DNA from: Marinoscillum sp964351625
Lineage (GTDB): Bacteria; Bacteroidota; Bacteroidia; Cytophagales; Cyclobacteriaceae
Length of the DNA: 64,000 bases
Assembly (NCBI GenBank): GCA_964351625.1
Contig: CAYGOV010000015.1
Location: 52,007-116,006 of the forward strand
Reading direction: 5' to 3'
In this document: positions 18,401-26,253 of the stretch, one piece after another
Numbering within the stretch: position 1 is the first letter of the stretch
How the letters are laid out: the number at the start of each line of letters is the position of its first letter
Translations under genes and position numbers: made by a program
Notes under the pieces: model-generated
Told to the model about the DNA's origin: nothing
Seen by the model: the letters and a program-made list of their open reading frames with translations, nothing else
Databases searched by the model: none

Positions 18401-20683
18401 TGTACGCCATTTACGGCCACTTATACCATTACGGAGCCTGCTACTGAATTTAACATTACTTTAAGTCCAACAGAGATCAAATGCAAAGACGACCGAAATG
18501 GACAGATATCTGTAAATATTACCAGTGGGGCAGGTCATCCAGATTCTTATTCTTTGATTTGGTATAAGGACAATGCGGTACTCAGCAGTCAAAAAAGTGT
18601 CACTAAAAGTGCAATTATACCTATCTCTAATCTAGGGAATGGCATCTATCGTCTAGAGATTACTGATTCTTTTGGGTGCCAACGCACCACGAGTTATCAG
18701 CTGATAAATCCTTCTCAGATTTCTTTCAGACCGACGATCGATAGTGTCACCTGCAATGGCTTGAGTGATGGAACGATCACGATTGAACCTTCCGGTGGAT
18801 ATGGAAATTATTCTGTGACTTGGTCGAGCGAAGCTAATGGTCTAATTGCCGATACTGATTTTGAACTCGGTGATGTGCCGGCAGGAAAGTATAAAGTGAG
18901 CCTTACAGATAGCAAAGGATGTAAACGCGACACACTCATCTTTCTTAATGATCCAAAGGCGATCATAGCCACACCTGCCATTGTAAAAACCACATGTGTA
19001 GGAGGAAGTGATGGGAGCATCTCTATTACTGTGAGTAATGGAACGGCTCCTTATCAATATCAGTGGTTTAAAGATGGAGCACTTATAAGCACAGATAAAA
19101 ACATTTCAGAATTGACCGAGGGCACTTATGACCTGTCAATTACAGACAAGTTTCAATGTGATTATTCAGGGGCATTTACACTGACAGATCCGCCCTCATC
19201 TTATGAGATTACCGGAAATATTAGAAAAGTGGCTTGTAAAGACAACCTAAATGGTGCGATTGATATTACAATAGAAGTAAGTGGTGATCCCGATTTGGAT
19301 TACACTGTCTATTGGGAAAAAAACGGGGTATTGTTTTCTCAGAATACAGAAGACTTGAATGGGGTAGGCCATGGAGAGTATGAGATATTCATAGAAGATC
19401 AGTATGGTTGTCAGAAGAGTAAAATATTCAGTATTGAAAATCCCACAAAACTCGATGTGCTATTTCAGGTCGACAATGTTTCTTGCTTTGGTGGGGTTGA
19501 CGGGGCTGTGTCTACACAGGTAAGTGGTGGCTATGGAAGCTACACTTACGCTTGGGAAAAGGACCTAGTGAGTTTTCCTGTCACTGGCTCATTTGCCAAT
19601 AACTTGGAGGCAGCATTTTATCGAGTAACCATTAGAGATTTGGAGGGATGTGCTCTAGTAAGAACGGTACAAGTCGCCGAGCCAGATCCGTTTCTGATCT
19701 CGCTTACTTCAAAGAACAATACTTGCTCCACACCTTTTGATTCGGAGATCAACGCTACCGTCACTGGTGGTGTACCTCCTTATGCTTTCCAGTGGTTGAA
19801 AGATGGGTTGCCCTATTCCAAACAAGAAGATCTGGAGGCAGTGCCAGCGGGTACCTACCAGATGGTGGCCGTAGATACCAACTTCTGCGAGTCTAGATCT
19901 ACAGAGGTGATCATCACCGCTCCAGAGCGTCTTGGTGTAAATGTGATTTCTCAAGAGGATAATTTGTGTCCAAATACTGAAAACGGAGCAATCTCCATAC
20001 AAGGAACAGGTGGTTCATTCCCTTATACATATTCCTTTGATAGTTCGGCCTTCTCCTCAGTCAATAACTTCGTCAATTTAGCCGGACGTGATTATTTGGT
20101 GCGTATTCAAGATGATTTAGGCTGTACATTCGACACCTTGCTGACCATCAGAAACCAATATGAACTGGAAGCAGAGTTTAGCCTTAAAACCAGTGAATTT
20201 GCCATTGACTTCCCGATTGCACTTACAGATGAATCTTTAGGTGAGGCAATTGTAAGTTGGCTATGGGATTTTGGTGATACAAGGGCCTCTGAGGATCAAA
20301 ACACCTCTTTGACCTATGAAACACCTGGCACTTATGTGCTGAAACTCACAGTGGAGAACGAAGTGGGATGTACTATCTCAAAAGTAGATACCTTGGATAT
20401 AGAAAAGGGATTTGTCTTTACCGTGCCTACAGCATTTACACCAAATGGTGATGGGAGCAATGATACCTTCCGTCCGGGCTTCCAAAATGTGCAATCAATG
20501 GACATGAAAATTCAGGACAAGAATGGTCTAGTGGTTTTTGAAAGCAATAAGATCTCTGCATCATGGGACGGAAGATTCAATGGTAATGACGCACCACAAG
20601 GTGCCTACTTCTATGAAATCACTTACACTCCAAAGTCCGGTAAGAATAGAAAGCAAAGCGGCAAGGTGGTGATCTTGAGATAG
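15461..20683 (+). CDS. SprB-repeat cell-surface adhesin with T9SS type B C-terminal domain
   Basis: This 1740-aa secreted protein starts with a signal peptide (to AAAQNWNF). It then carries about 18 repeats of roughly 85-95 residues, each opening with a Cys-containing segment like xxCxGxxxGxIxxxxxGG and closing with LxxGxYxxxVxDxxGC; these are SprB-type repeats. A PKD-like domain lies around residues 1570-1640 (IVSWLWDFGDTRASEDQ). The last ~85 residues (PTAFTPNGDGSNDTFRPG to VVILR) are the gliding-motility-associated C-terminal domain that serves as a type B secretion signal. It is coupled to the PorP/SprF gene four bases upstream. Likely roles are gliding or surface adhesion; the ligand is unknown. 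Confidence 0.93.
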   Translation: MKQLIHIIILLFIGYSAAAQNWNFSVTTFDETCLNEGDGSIDISMSGTTGGFIFTWQIFEASDLVNGIASGTVGATNPDIKGFLNQGDYVVVVSKNASTEKRERNATIAGASTLLKVTKQVTSNNLCNGGNSGAIQVTATGGSGVYEYGLSFGLGATSPNLYNYSDNGGLFEGLSAGTYLAWVRDEFGCEKSNTSGEFAVTEPAAISIKFDTINADCNNVGGQIDLLSIAGGTPFAAATSGAFNYTVEWFDDEGTQLTAFDNQASLTGLDSGQYSVIITDKNGCTGSSQFELSKGFYFVINDIQNVSCSFDQDGYIRVKLGSDSENDESPFELRIYDSNNNEIVAQRKTNVAADSLPVFENLGPDTYRIEAESSGTGCRLSLTETLTQPNAPTLNKATMTPVACKTESTGSITFDVSGGSGTGYGYSVDGGTTYGTNPTVSGLAAGDYDLWIRDDSNCAVDVSTITVTEPARQWALSKVVSSDITCNGASDGVYTFEFNPAFSTDPIVADGDIKWINVNSNQVIATGIFSKTDLQEGEYRIDVTSQSGCYRALNFSISEPAALKINGNAPVFNCPESLTSTATQIFAQVSGGTQPYTFTWKKNGGALGTETTVDNATNTTLNGVSDNTTYTLFAKDKNGCETSKAFNIVIPDEIKIEVSSQVNVFCKGSETGEINIKVTGGTPNSGESYNFNWSKNGTAGYAFTQNLKNLSAGTYKVSVLDNKSCGPVEATVTITEPTTSYSLSGVVTPVICNGESNGMIDVTINRTTASGTHPNPTSIEWTKNGTSFVSGTIDLADLGPASYQITTVDDFGCSRSMTLKVNEYPKMLINPTIVQNACFGDSTGRITINPFGGYLGKNLNYSVRWFKNGTLEVAQNDKTSYTNLKDGNYRVEVTDSIGCKKDSVITLKSPNPIASNTTIGNIKCKGDNNGYLALHITGGTSPYIILWKKNNASGEVFSTKDSISNLAPGDYFVSIEDQNDCTPFTATYTITEPATEFNITLSPTEIKCKDDRNGQISVNITSGAGHPDSYSLIWYKDNAVLSSQKSVTKSAIIPISNLGNGIYRLEITDSFGCQRTTSYQLINPSQISFRPTIDSVTCNGLSDGTITIEPSGGYGNYSVTWSSEANGLIADTDFELGDVPAGKYKVSLTDSKGCKRDTLIFLNDPKAIIATPAIVKTTCVGGSDGSISITVSNGTAPYQYQWFKDGALISTDKNISELTEGTYDLSITDKFQCDYSGAFTLTDPPSSYEITGNIRKVACKDNLNGAIDITIEVSGDPDLDYTVYWEKNGVLFSQNTEDLNGVGHGEYEIFIEDQYGCQKSKIFSIENPTKLDVLFQVDNVSCFGGVDGAVSTQVSGGYGSYTYAWEKDLVSFPVTGSFANNLEAAFYRVTIRDLEGCALVRTVQVAEPDPFLISLTSKNNTCSTPFDSEINATVTGGVPPYAFQWLKDGLPYSKQEDLEAVPAGTYQMVAVDTNFCESRSTEVIITAPERLGVNVISQEDNLCPNTENGAISIQGTGGSFPYTYSFDSSAFSSVNNFVNLAGRDYLVRIQDDLGCTFDTLLTIRNQYELEAEFSLKTSEFAIDFPIALTDESLGEAIVSWLWDFGDTRASEDQNTSLTYETPGTYVLKLTVENEVGCTISKVDTLDIEKGFVFTVPTAFTPNGDGSNDTFRPGFQNVQSMDMKIQDKNGLVVFESNKISASWDGRFNGNDAPQGAYFYEITYTPKSGKNRKQSGKVVILR

Positions 20684-20709
20684 GGGAGGAATTCTTTAGG
20701 TTTTGAACA

Positions 20710-21432
20710 ATGAAAATAAACCAATTTCTCAATCGCCGTGTATTTATCGCCTTTATCGTATTTCTCCTTGCGGCAATCATTGCCTTCTGGCCGGGATATT
20801 TTGGGCGTATTTTTTCACCTCTCGATAGTCACCTTCACCGCCATGGGATAGCTATGATCTTATGGTGTTTGATGCTGATTGCACAAGCCACTCTCATTCG
20901 TAAACGAGCCTACACCATCCATCGGTGGGTAGGCTATGGTTCTTATGTTTTGGTGCCTTTTATAGCCTTCGCAGCATTCGATCTGGTCCACCATTTGTTC
21001 ACAGGCGCTCAGCAGCTGATAGTGGGGCATTTCTACTTTTTGGCCCTTAGTATTAACTCTATCTTTGCATTTTTGATTCTCTATGGCTTAGCCATTTACT
21101 TTCGTAAAAATGCTGCCCTTCATGCGCGATTCATGGTGGTGACAGCTTTGCCTTTATTTACGCCCATTACTGACCGCCTTATCTATGGCTATTTCCAGTT
21201 TTTGATTCCTTATGCCCCTGAAATTGGTGGCAGCCCGATTGTGCCGTTCTTTGGGTTTTTACTGGCTGATCTGATTTTGATTGGCTTGATTGTCTGGGAT
21301 TGGCGCAGTAATAAGCGCTTGACTGCCTTTCCAGTTGCGCTGGGAGTCTTGCTGCTCTATCACTACTCTGTGATGAACTTTTACCAATATACCTTCTGGA
21401 AAAACTTCTGCTATTGGTTTATGGCGTGGTGA
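20710..21432 (+). CDS. multi-pass membrane protein of unknown function
   Basis: The 240-aa protein has about seven hydrophobic segments and an unusual number of histidines at helix ends (HLHRHG, HRWVGY, HHLF, GHFYF, HARFM). The pattern recalls small heme- or metal-binding membrane proteins, but I cannot assign a family with confidence. It follows the adhesin gene after 26 bases on the same strand, so it may be read from the same transcript. No signal peptide separate from the first span is apparent. Confidence 0.7.
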   Translation: MKINQFLNRRVFIAFIVFLLAAIIAFWPGYFGRIFSPLDSHLHRHGIAMILWCLMLIAQATLIRKRAYTIHRWVGYGSYVLVPFIAFAAFDLVHHLFTGAQQLIVGHFYFLALSINSIFAFLILYGLAIYFRKNAALHARFMVVTALPLFTPITDRLIYGYFQFLIPYAPEIGGSPIVPFFGFLLADLILIGLIVWDWRSNKRLTAFPVALGVLLLYHYSVMNFYQYTFWKNFCYWFMAW

Positions 21433-21522
21433 AGGAAGGGCGCGCAGCTCTATGAGCAAACGCGTTATGTCTTCGATATACTCATTATGTATTTAGCGAG
21501 CCAAAGACTTGCAACCCGCTAT

Positions 21523-22092
21523 CTAGAGGTTATGCGACTGCCAGTCTCCAAAAATCCAATTACCTGGAACATCCAGTTCAGGAGACATCAGAAAGTCATT
21601 GAATCCACGGATCATTTCCTCTAGGCTGATCTTCCCGTCGGTGTTTTCGTCTAGAAGCTCAAAGCCCTTTGCTGAATAGTTCATATCAATGTTGTAGACA
21701 CGAAACATGTCTAAGTATTCCTCTTTGGAGATGTAATGATTTTCGTCCTGGTCGAATAACATAAAAATGTAGGCGGCAATCTTAACAATATATTTTTTGA
21801 CAAACCGGGCAGTAGTTGGGCTGGCAGAGTCAAACAAACCCAGCCACTCTTCCAATGAAATGGATACGTCTTCCTTTTCCAAATCAGTGAGCATCTGCAC
21901 ATATAAGCGCATTGACTTCAGTTGGATGTGTATACGTTTTCTGGAGTGCTCGTGGAGGTTTAGGACATCACAAATCTTGTTGGCTACTTCCGCGAAATCA
22001 TCGGGTTGTAAATGGTGATCCTTGTTGGTATCTAGAATATTAAATAGATAGGACAGTTTTCTTCTGCGAACCTCGTTCAACATAGTTTTCAT
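21523..22092 (-). CDS. EF-hand calcium-binding protein
   Basis: The 189-aa protein has three visible EF-hand loops: DTNKDHHLQPDD near residue 18, with non-consensus H at position 6 and D at 12; DQDENHYISKEE near 115; and DENTDGKISLEE near 149. The second has ligands at 1, 3, 5 and 12 and a His in place of Gly at 6; the third is fully canonical. A fourth hand between the first and second is not evident. There is no signal peptide or membrane span, so the protein should be cytoplasmic, similar in size to calerythrin-like calcium sensors. The partner and role are unknown. It is transcribed toward the unknown membrane protein gene, with 90 bp between. Confidence 0.85.
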   Translation of the reverse strand: MKTMLNEVRRRKLSYLFNILDTNKDHHLQPDDFAEVANKICDVLNLHEHSRKRIHIQLKSMRLYVQMLTDLEKEDVSISLEEWLGLFDSASPTTARFVKKYIVKIAAYIFMLFDQDENHYISKEEYLDMFRVYNIDMNYSAKGFELLDENTDGKISLEEMIRGFNDFLMSPELDVPGNWIFGDWQSHNL

Positions 22093-22328
22093 AGCGGGTT
22101 TAGTTCCTTGAATTTATAGGATTTTATCTGCACCAGACAAGGAATAACTACGAATAGGCGATAATTTTCGATGAATATTTATGAATTATAAATTGCTCAT
22201 CTGATGAACAGTTGTTCAACATTCTGCTCATTCGGATTTCTAAACTGAATGCAAAGCTGTTAGGGTTTAAAATTCCGTATCAATAACTCCTAGGTTTCGA
22301 GTTGAGAAGAGTAGTATGAAATTCCATT

Positions 22329-22769
22329 TTAAACTTTGTCCCAAGGAATAGCCAATAGCATAAGCACTAGCGACAAACCAAAAAAGATCAGTTGCAATTT
22401 GAATTTCTTATTTGCCTCGTAGGATTTCTTCGATTTGGTACGGCCGATCTGAGCTGCTGCAATAGCGGCAATCATCATGGTGATGTGTTCCATAGCGTAA
22501 AAACGCAAGTCGGGAGATTTCATAGCTGCCCCGAAATCTTGAAATACAATGTCCATTACTGGGCTCAAAAAGAAATAAAGTAGTAAACCCAGCAGCAATT
22601 GAAGATGCATCGTACCTGCAAATGAAGCAGCTAAGATATTGTCTAGTTTTTGATATTTGGATTTGGCTAGCAATCCAATGAGTGATTTGATAGTAAGAAT
22701 TACAGCGAGCACTAATGCGATCCAACGAAATCCAGAATGAGCGTGTAAAGTGATATTATATGCGTCCAT
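22329..22769 (-). CDS. small four-span membrane protein (cytochrome b-like, unassigned)
   Basis: The 146-aa protein has four hydrophobic helices and conserved-looking histidines near the membrane faces: HAHSGFRW at the start, TMHLQL and MEHITMMI. Similar short Bacteroidota proteins are sometimes annotated as cytochrome b-like; heme binding by the paired histidines is an inference. The 236 bp between it and the EF-hand gene contains nothing I recognise. It stands as a single gene, with 58 bp to the hydrolase gene end. Confidence 0.65.
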   Translation of the reverse strand: MDAYNITLHAHSGFRWIALVLAVILTIKSLIGLLAKSKYQKLDNILAASFAGTMHLQLLLGLLLYFFLSPVMDIVFQDFGAAMKSPDLRFYAMEHITMMIAAIAAAQIGRTKSKKSYEANKKFKLQLIFFGLSLVLMLLAIPWDKV

Positions 22770-22827
22770 AGTTTTTATTTTCAGTCGGCAAATGTAATCA
22801 TGGAATGTTAGCGATTGAATGAAGTGG

Positions 22828-23754
22828 CTAAGAATTGACTTGAGGCGAGCCTAAGAATTGGATGATATACTCAATGATAGGTTGCGATGCGATCACCTTA
22901 TAATGACCCAAACCTTTGCTATGTAGGAAATGTGCATCTGGGTAGAGATCATGCAATTCTAGTCCTTTGTCGAAAGGTACGGTCTCATCGGTTTCATCAT
23001 AAACAAACAGTGATGGGATTGGGCTTAGTGAGGCTGTTTTGTTTCTTATATCAAAGTAATCTACGGGCTGTTTGTAGCTTTTCTCCACGAGATTGCAGAA
23101 CGCGACAAACACTTCGTGCTTGAAGCCAAGATCATTGATGATGTCTTCAAAGAAGTATTTGGCATGAGATGGGGCCGCTATCAATACGAGCTTTTGTGGT
23201 TGAAATTCCGCTGCAAGTTCCGAAGCTACCAGACCTGTTGCCAAACCTCCAAGGGAATAACCGATCATGGCTTCATAGGGTCCGTTCTTGATGTAGTGTT
23301 CTTTGATGATCTCTTTGAGCTCTGGTAGTGCAGTTTGCACGCCTTCAGACCTACCGTGCCCCTTCATGTCCACACCCTCTACAACATATCCAGCACCTAT
23401 CAGCCCGTCTATCATCCTGCGAAAGTCTGCAGTCTTCGATCTCCATCCGTGGGCCAGTAGTAATTTAGGGCCTTTCGTTCCCCATTGGTAATGGTATATT
23501 TTGAAACCATTGTAGTAGGTTTCTGTGATCAATGCTTTATCTAAAAGAGCATTTTGGGCTTCTGTAAATCTGACCTTTCCTGGTTGGGTAAAATAGTACC
23601 AAACCACTTCTGCTGTTTTTCTAGATGTCAGATACTGGAGCATGGATAGGCCTTTCTTGACCATTTCTATTCGCCAATTACTCTTGGGCGGCCGCTCGCT
23701 AGGTCTGGATCGGTCCTGATTTCCTGCGTCGATGAATGTAGTGTTATTTTTCAT
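22828..23754 (-). CDS. alpha/beta hydrolase
   Basis: The 308-aa protein shows the hydrolase order: oxyanion region LLAHGWRSKTADF (about residue 95), nucleophile elbow GYSLGG (Ser near residue 167), an acid in VYDETDETVPF and a late histidine in GLGHYKVI. It should be a soluble esterase or lipase-like enzyme; the substrate is not readable. The ATG at 23754 lies directly against a palindrome at 23755-23768, which leaves no room for a leader; a second ATG 30 codons in is an alternative start. It follows tetR by 28 bases on the same strand and probably is the target of that regulator. Confidence 0.85.
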   Translation of the reverse strand: MKNNTTFIDAGNQDRSRPSERPPKSNWRIEMVKKGLSMLQYLTSRKTAEVVWYYFTQPGKVRFTEAQNALLDKALITETYYNGFKIYHYQWGTKGPKLLLAHGWRSKTADFRRMIDGLIGAGYVVEGVDMKGHGRSEGVQTALPELKEIIKEHYIKNGPYEAMIGYSLGGLATGLVASELAAEFQPQKLVLIAAPSHAKYFFEDIINDLGFKHEVFVAFCNLVEKSYKQPVDYFDIRNKTASLSPIPSLFVYDETDETVPFDKGLELHDLYPDAHFLHSKGLGHYKVIASQPIIEYIIQFLGSPQVNS

Positions 23755-23768
23755 ATACCAATTGGTAT
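23755..23768. promoter_or_regulatory. second TetR-like operator before the hydrolase
   Basis: ATACCAATTGGTAT is a perfect 14-bp palindrome touching the hydrolase start codon. It resembles the tetR operator at 24380-24399: TATACC-4 bases-GGTAT is shared, with the two central flanks changed. A weaker site for the same repressor is a fair reading. Confidence 0.5.
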
Positions 23769-23782
23769 TTAAATCGTTGTGG

Positions 23783-24373
23783 TTAGCGTCTGATTGCGTC
23801 GATTTGCATGAGCAATCCTTTCTTTATTTGAGCATATGCATTTCCATGTCCCTCTACTCGAGACATTAAGATAGCTCCCTGTATGGTCGCATAAAACATG
23901 GTTGCATAGAGTTCTGCATCTATGCCTTTTCTGAGTTGGCCTTCGAGGATGCCTCGATTGATTATTTTTATCAAAGCAGTCTTGATCATTCCTATAATTT
24001 TGATCGCTTTCATTCTTAGTTCTGGGAATTCATCATCTGCCTCTACGGAAGTATTGATTATAGGGCATCCACCTTCTATAGGAGGGTTTTCGATGTATTT
24101 TTCATAATAGATTAAAATCGCTTTAAGTTTATCTGGTGCGTTCTGAGCACCCTTTATTTCGGTATTGAGTTCCTCGATGATTCTCAGAATGGCGAACTCA
24201 AAAGCTGCCAGCGCTACTGCGTCCTTGTTTACAAAGTTGCCGTAGATTGCTCCTTTGGTGAATCCAGTGGCAGTAGTGATATCAGAAAGTGAAGTGGCTC
24301 GGTATCCTTTCTTATTGAACAAGGAAATTGACTTGGAGACGATTAGGGATTTGGTAGACTGTGGATCTCTCAT
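23783..24373 (-). CDS. TetR family transcriptional repressor
   Basis: The 196-aa protein has the TetR helix-turn-helix at residues 8-50: ISLFNKKGYRATSLSDITTATGFTKGAIYGNFVNKDAVALAAF. A helical ligand-binding domain follows, including GGCPIINTSVEADDEFP, typical of the TetR_C subfamily found beside hydrolase and reductase genes. It lies between dinB and the hydrolase gene. A perfect operator overlaps its own promoter, so it is likely to be autorepressed. The predicted transcription start falls at or next to the ATG, so the mRNA may be leaderless. Confidence 0.93.
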   Translation of the reverse strand: MRDPQSTKSLIVSKSISLFNKKGYRATSLSDITTATGFTKGAIYGNFVNKDAVALAAFEFAILRIIEELNTEIKGAQNAPDKLKAILIYYEKYIENPPIEGGCPIINTSVEADDEFPELRMKAIKIIGMIKTALIKIINRGILEGQLRKGIDAELYATMFYATIQGAILMSRVEGHGNAYAQIKKGLLMQIDAIRR

Positions 24374-24377
24374 TTTG

Positions 24378-24409
24378 CAAATATACCGAACGGTATATTA
24401 ACAAGCAAA
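24378..24409 (-). promoter_or_regulatory. tetR promoter with embedded palindromic operator
   Basis: On the minus strand, TTTG (24406-24409), a 20-base spacer and TATATTTG (24378-24385) form an excellent Bacteroidota promoter. The operator AATATACCG-AA-CGGTATATT (24380-24399) covers the spacer and part of the -7 box, so bound repressor would block sigma. The ATG is only four bases past the -7 box. Confidence 0.78.
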
Positions 24410-24410
24410 A

Positions 24411-25484
24411 TCAGAAGTTAAGTGTCATTTGAGAAGTGATGGGTTCGTTCTTCTTTTCATGAAAATTACTAATGCCAACACCTACCAATCTCACACCTGC
24501 TTCATGTATAACTGATAGATCGCAAAGCGATTCTACTTCTTTTATTATTTGGCTGAGCTCAGTTACAGGACTTGTGAGTGTGTTGCTTTTTGTGATTTGT
24601 GTGAAGTCACCAAATTTGATTTTTAAAGTGATGGTTTTTCCTTTGACATCTTTTTTTGAATAGCGTTGGTAGGTTTCTTTAGCTATTTTGAGAGCTACTT
24701 TTAGTATGGCATCACGGTTCATTAGGTTCGTGTCCAAGGTAGTCTCAGCACTGATAGATTTCCTTGCACGGTCTGGAACGACAGGGCGCTCGTCTATTCC
24801 TCTGGATATTTGATAGTAGTACAATCCCATCTTACCAAAGCGAAGTGTGAGGTCTTCCAATGATTTTTTGGCCAAATCTTTTCCTGTGAAGATTCCGGCC
24901 TGCTTCATTTTTTCGGAGGTGCTTTTACCTATTCCATGAAATTTTGAGATCGACATCTTGTGGAGATAGTCTTGGGCTTCACTTGGCAGGATCACAAAAA
25001 GACCGTCGGGCTTTTTTACATCGGAGGCTGTTTTCGCCAGAAACTTGCAGTAAGAGATACCAGCAGAGGCTGTCAAGGAAGTACGTTCCTTGATTTTTGT
25101 TTTTATTTCTTGAGCGATAAGCGATGCGGAATTGAGTCCTATTTTGTTTTCTGTCACATCTAGATAAGCTTCATCTAGACTTAGCGGCTCGATAAGATCG
25201 GTGTACTCTTTGAAGACCTCATGTATTTGCAAACTCACGGCTCTATATTTCTCAAAATGAGGAGTTACGAAAATTAGGTCAGGGCAGCGCCGAGCTGCGA
25301 TAGAAGAAGCCATTGCTGACTTAATACCAAACTTTCGCGCCTCATAGCTGGCCGCAGCTACCACACCTCGCTCTTTACTACCACCAACAGCGACAGGTTT
25401 GCCTCGGAGTGATGGATCGTCACGCTGCTCGACAGACGCATAAAAGGCATCCATATCTATGTGTATGATTTTCCTTTGTTTCAC
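24411..25484 (-). CDS. dinB: DNA polymerase IV (Y family)
   Basis: DinB performs translesion synthesis. The 357-aa protein starts KIIHIDMDAFYASVEQRDDP with the two catalytic aspartates D10 and D12; SLDEAYLDV supplies the third acidic pair. Fingers (YEARKFGIKSAM), thumb with helix-hairpin-helix (KFHGIGKSTSEKM) and little-finger domain are present. The C-terminal NEPITSQMTLNF resembles the beta-clamp-binding peptide (QMxLxF) and is intact. The start codon is GTG at 25484. The tetR promoter lies just beyond its stop. Confidence 0.95.
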   Translation of the reverse strand: MKQRKIIHIDMDAFYASVEQRDDPSLRGKPVAVGGSKERGVVAAASYEARKFGIKSAMASSIAARRCPDLIFVTPHFEKYRAVSLQIHEVFKEYTDLIEPLSLDEAYLDVTENKIGLNSASLIAQEIKTKIKERTSLTASAGISYCKFLAKTASDVKKPDGLFVILPSEAQDYLHKMSISKFHGIGKSTSEKMKQAGIFTGKDLAKKSLEDLTLRFGKMGLYYYQISRGIDERPVVPDRARKSISAETTLDTNLMNRDAILKVALKIAKETYQRYSKKDVKGKTITLKIKFGDFTQITKSNTLTSPVTELSQIIKEVESLCDLSVIHEAGVRLVGVGISNFHEKKNEPITSQMTLNF

Positions 25485-25593
25485 ACTTGAGGTAGTTTCT
25501 GTTGTTGGATGCGTTTTGCGAACTATTAGGATTGAATTAAACAGTCTTCAGCTTCTCTGGTTATCTTTAAAGTTGAACTTAAAAATAACTGTT

Positions 25594-26091
25594 ATGGCTC
25601 AAGTTACTCTAAAAGGAAATCCTGTAAATACCATAGGCGAATTACCAACAGCTGGTGGTTTGGCACCAAAATTTACCTTGGTAAAGACTGATTTATCTGA
25701 GGTGGCACTTTCTGATTTTGAAGGAAAAAAAGTAGTATTAAATATATTCCCAAGTATCGACACTGGGACCTGCGCAATGTCTGTCCGCACTTTTAATAAA
25801 AGCGCAGCTGAATTGGAAAATACTGTTGTATTGTGCGTTTCGAAAGATCTTCCTTTTGCGAATGCACGTTTTTGCGGTGCAGAAGGTATTGACAATGTTG
25901 TGTCACTTTCGGCTTTTAGAGATTCAGATTTTCAAAGCAGATACGGTGTAGAAATACTTGATGGGCCATTGAAGGGACTTTTAGCAAGATCTATCGTTGT
26001 TATCGATGAAGAAGGTCAGGTTGTCTATACTGAGCTTGTTCCTGAAATAGTGAATGAGCCTGATTATGAATCAGCTCTGAAAGCACTTTAG
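25594..26091 (+). CDS. tpx: atypical 2-Cys peroxiredoxin (thiol peroxidase)
   Basis: Tpx reduces hydrogen peroxide and organic hydroperoxides using thioredoxin. The 165-aa protein starts at MAQVTLKGNPVNTIGELP; an open frame runs 45 codons further upstream, but that part overlaps dinB and has no family similarity. Peroxidatic C60 (SIDTGTCAMSVRTF) and resolving C94 (ANARFCGAEG) are at the usual spacing. It is divergent from dinB with 109 bp between, which must hold both promoters. Confidence 0.95.
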   Translation: MAQVTLKGNPVNTIGELPTAGGLAPKFTLVKTDLSEVALSDFEGKKVVLNIFPSIDTGTCAMSVRTFNKSAAELENTVVLCVSKDLPFANARFCGAEGIDNVVSLSAFRDSDFQSRYGVEILDGPLKGLLARSIVVIDEEGQVVYTELVPEIVNEPDYESALKAL

Positions 26092-26114
26092 AATTACAAT
26101 TCAAGTGATATTCT

Positions 26115-26251
26115 AAAGAGGCTGTATCACAAGCATTACCTTATTTTGAACTTGTTTCAGAATCTTCGTGAATGTATACCGCTCCCAATCAATATAATCC
26201 TGAAATAATTTCAGGATGACTGATCAGGAGAGCTTTTGATACAGCTTCTTT
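26115..26251. repeat. REP/MITE-like element with terminal inverted repeats
   Basis: Imperfect inverted repeats of 20 bp (18 matching), 26115-26134 and 26232-26251, built around GCTGTATCA, enclose about 100 bp. Inside is a perfect hairpin, ATCCTGAAAT / ATTTCAGGAT, at 26197-26217, and a decayed second copy of the same motif near 26145-26165 (GAACTTGTTTCAGAAT). It fills the gap between convergent tpx and the CotH gene and may act as a two-way terminator; the plus strand runs into seven T residues after the right arm. The CCTGAAnnnTTCAGG core resembles dispersed repeats I know from Bacteroidota. Confidence 0.6.
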
Positions 26252-26253
26252 TT

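Noticed and set aside
25459..25593. N-terminal extension of tpx
   Set aside because: The extra 45 codons overlap dinB, include hydrophobic shadow sequence and are absent from the family; ATG 25594 fits.
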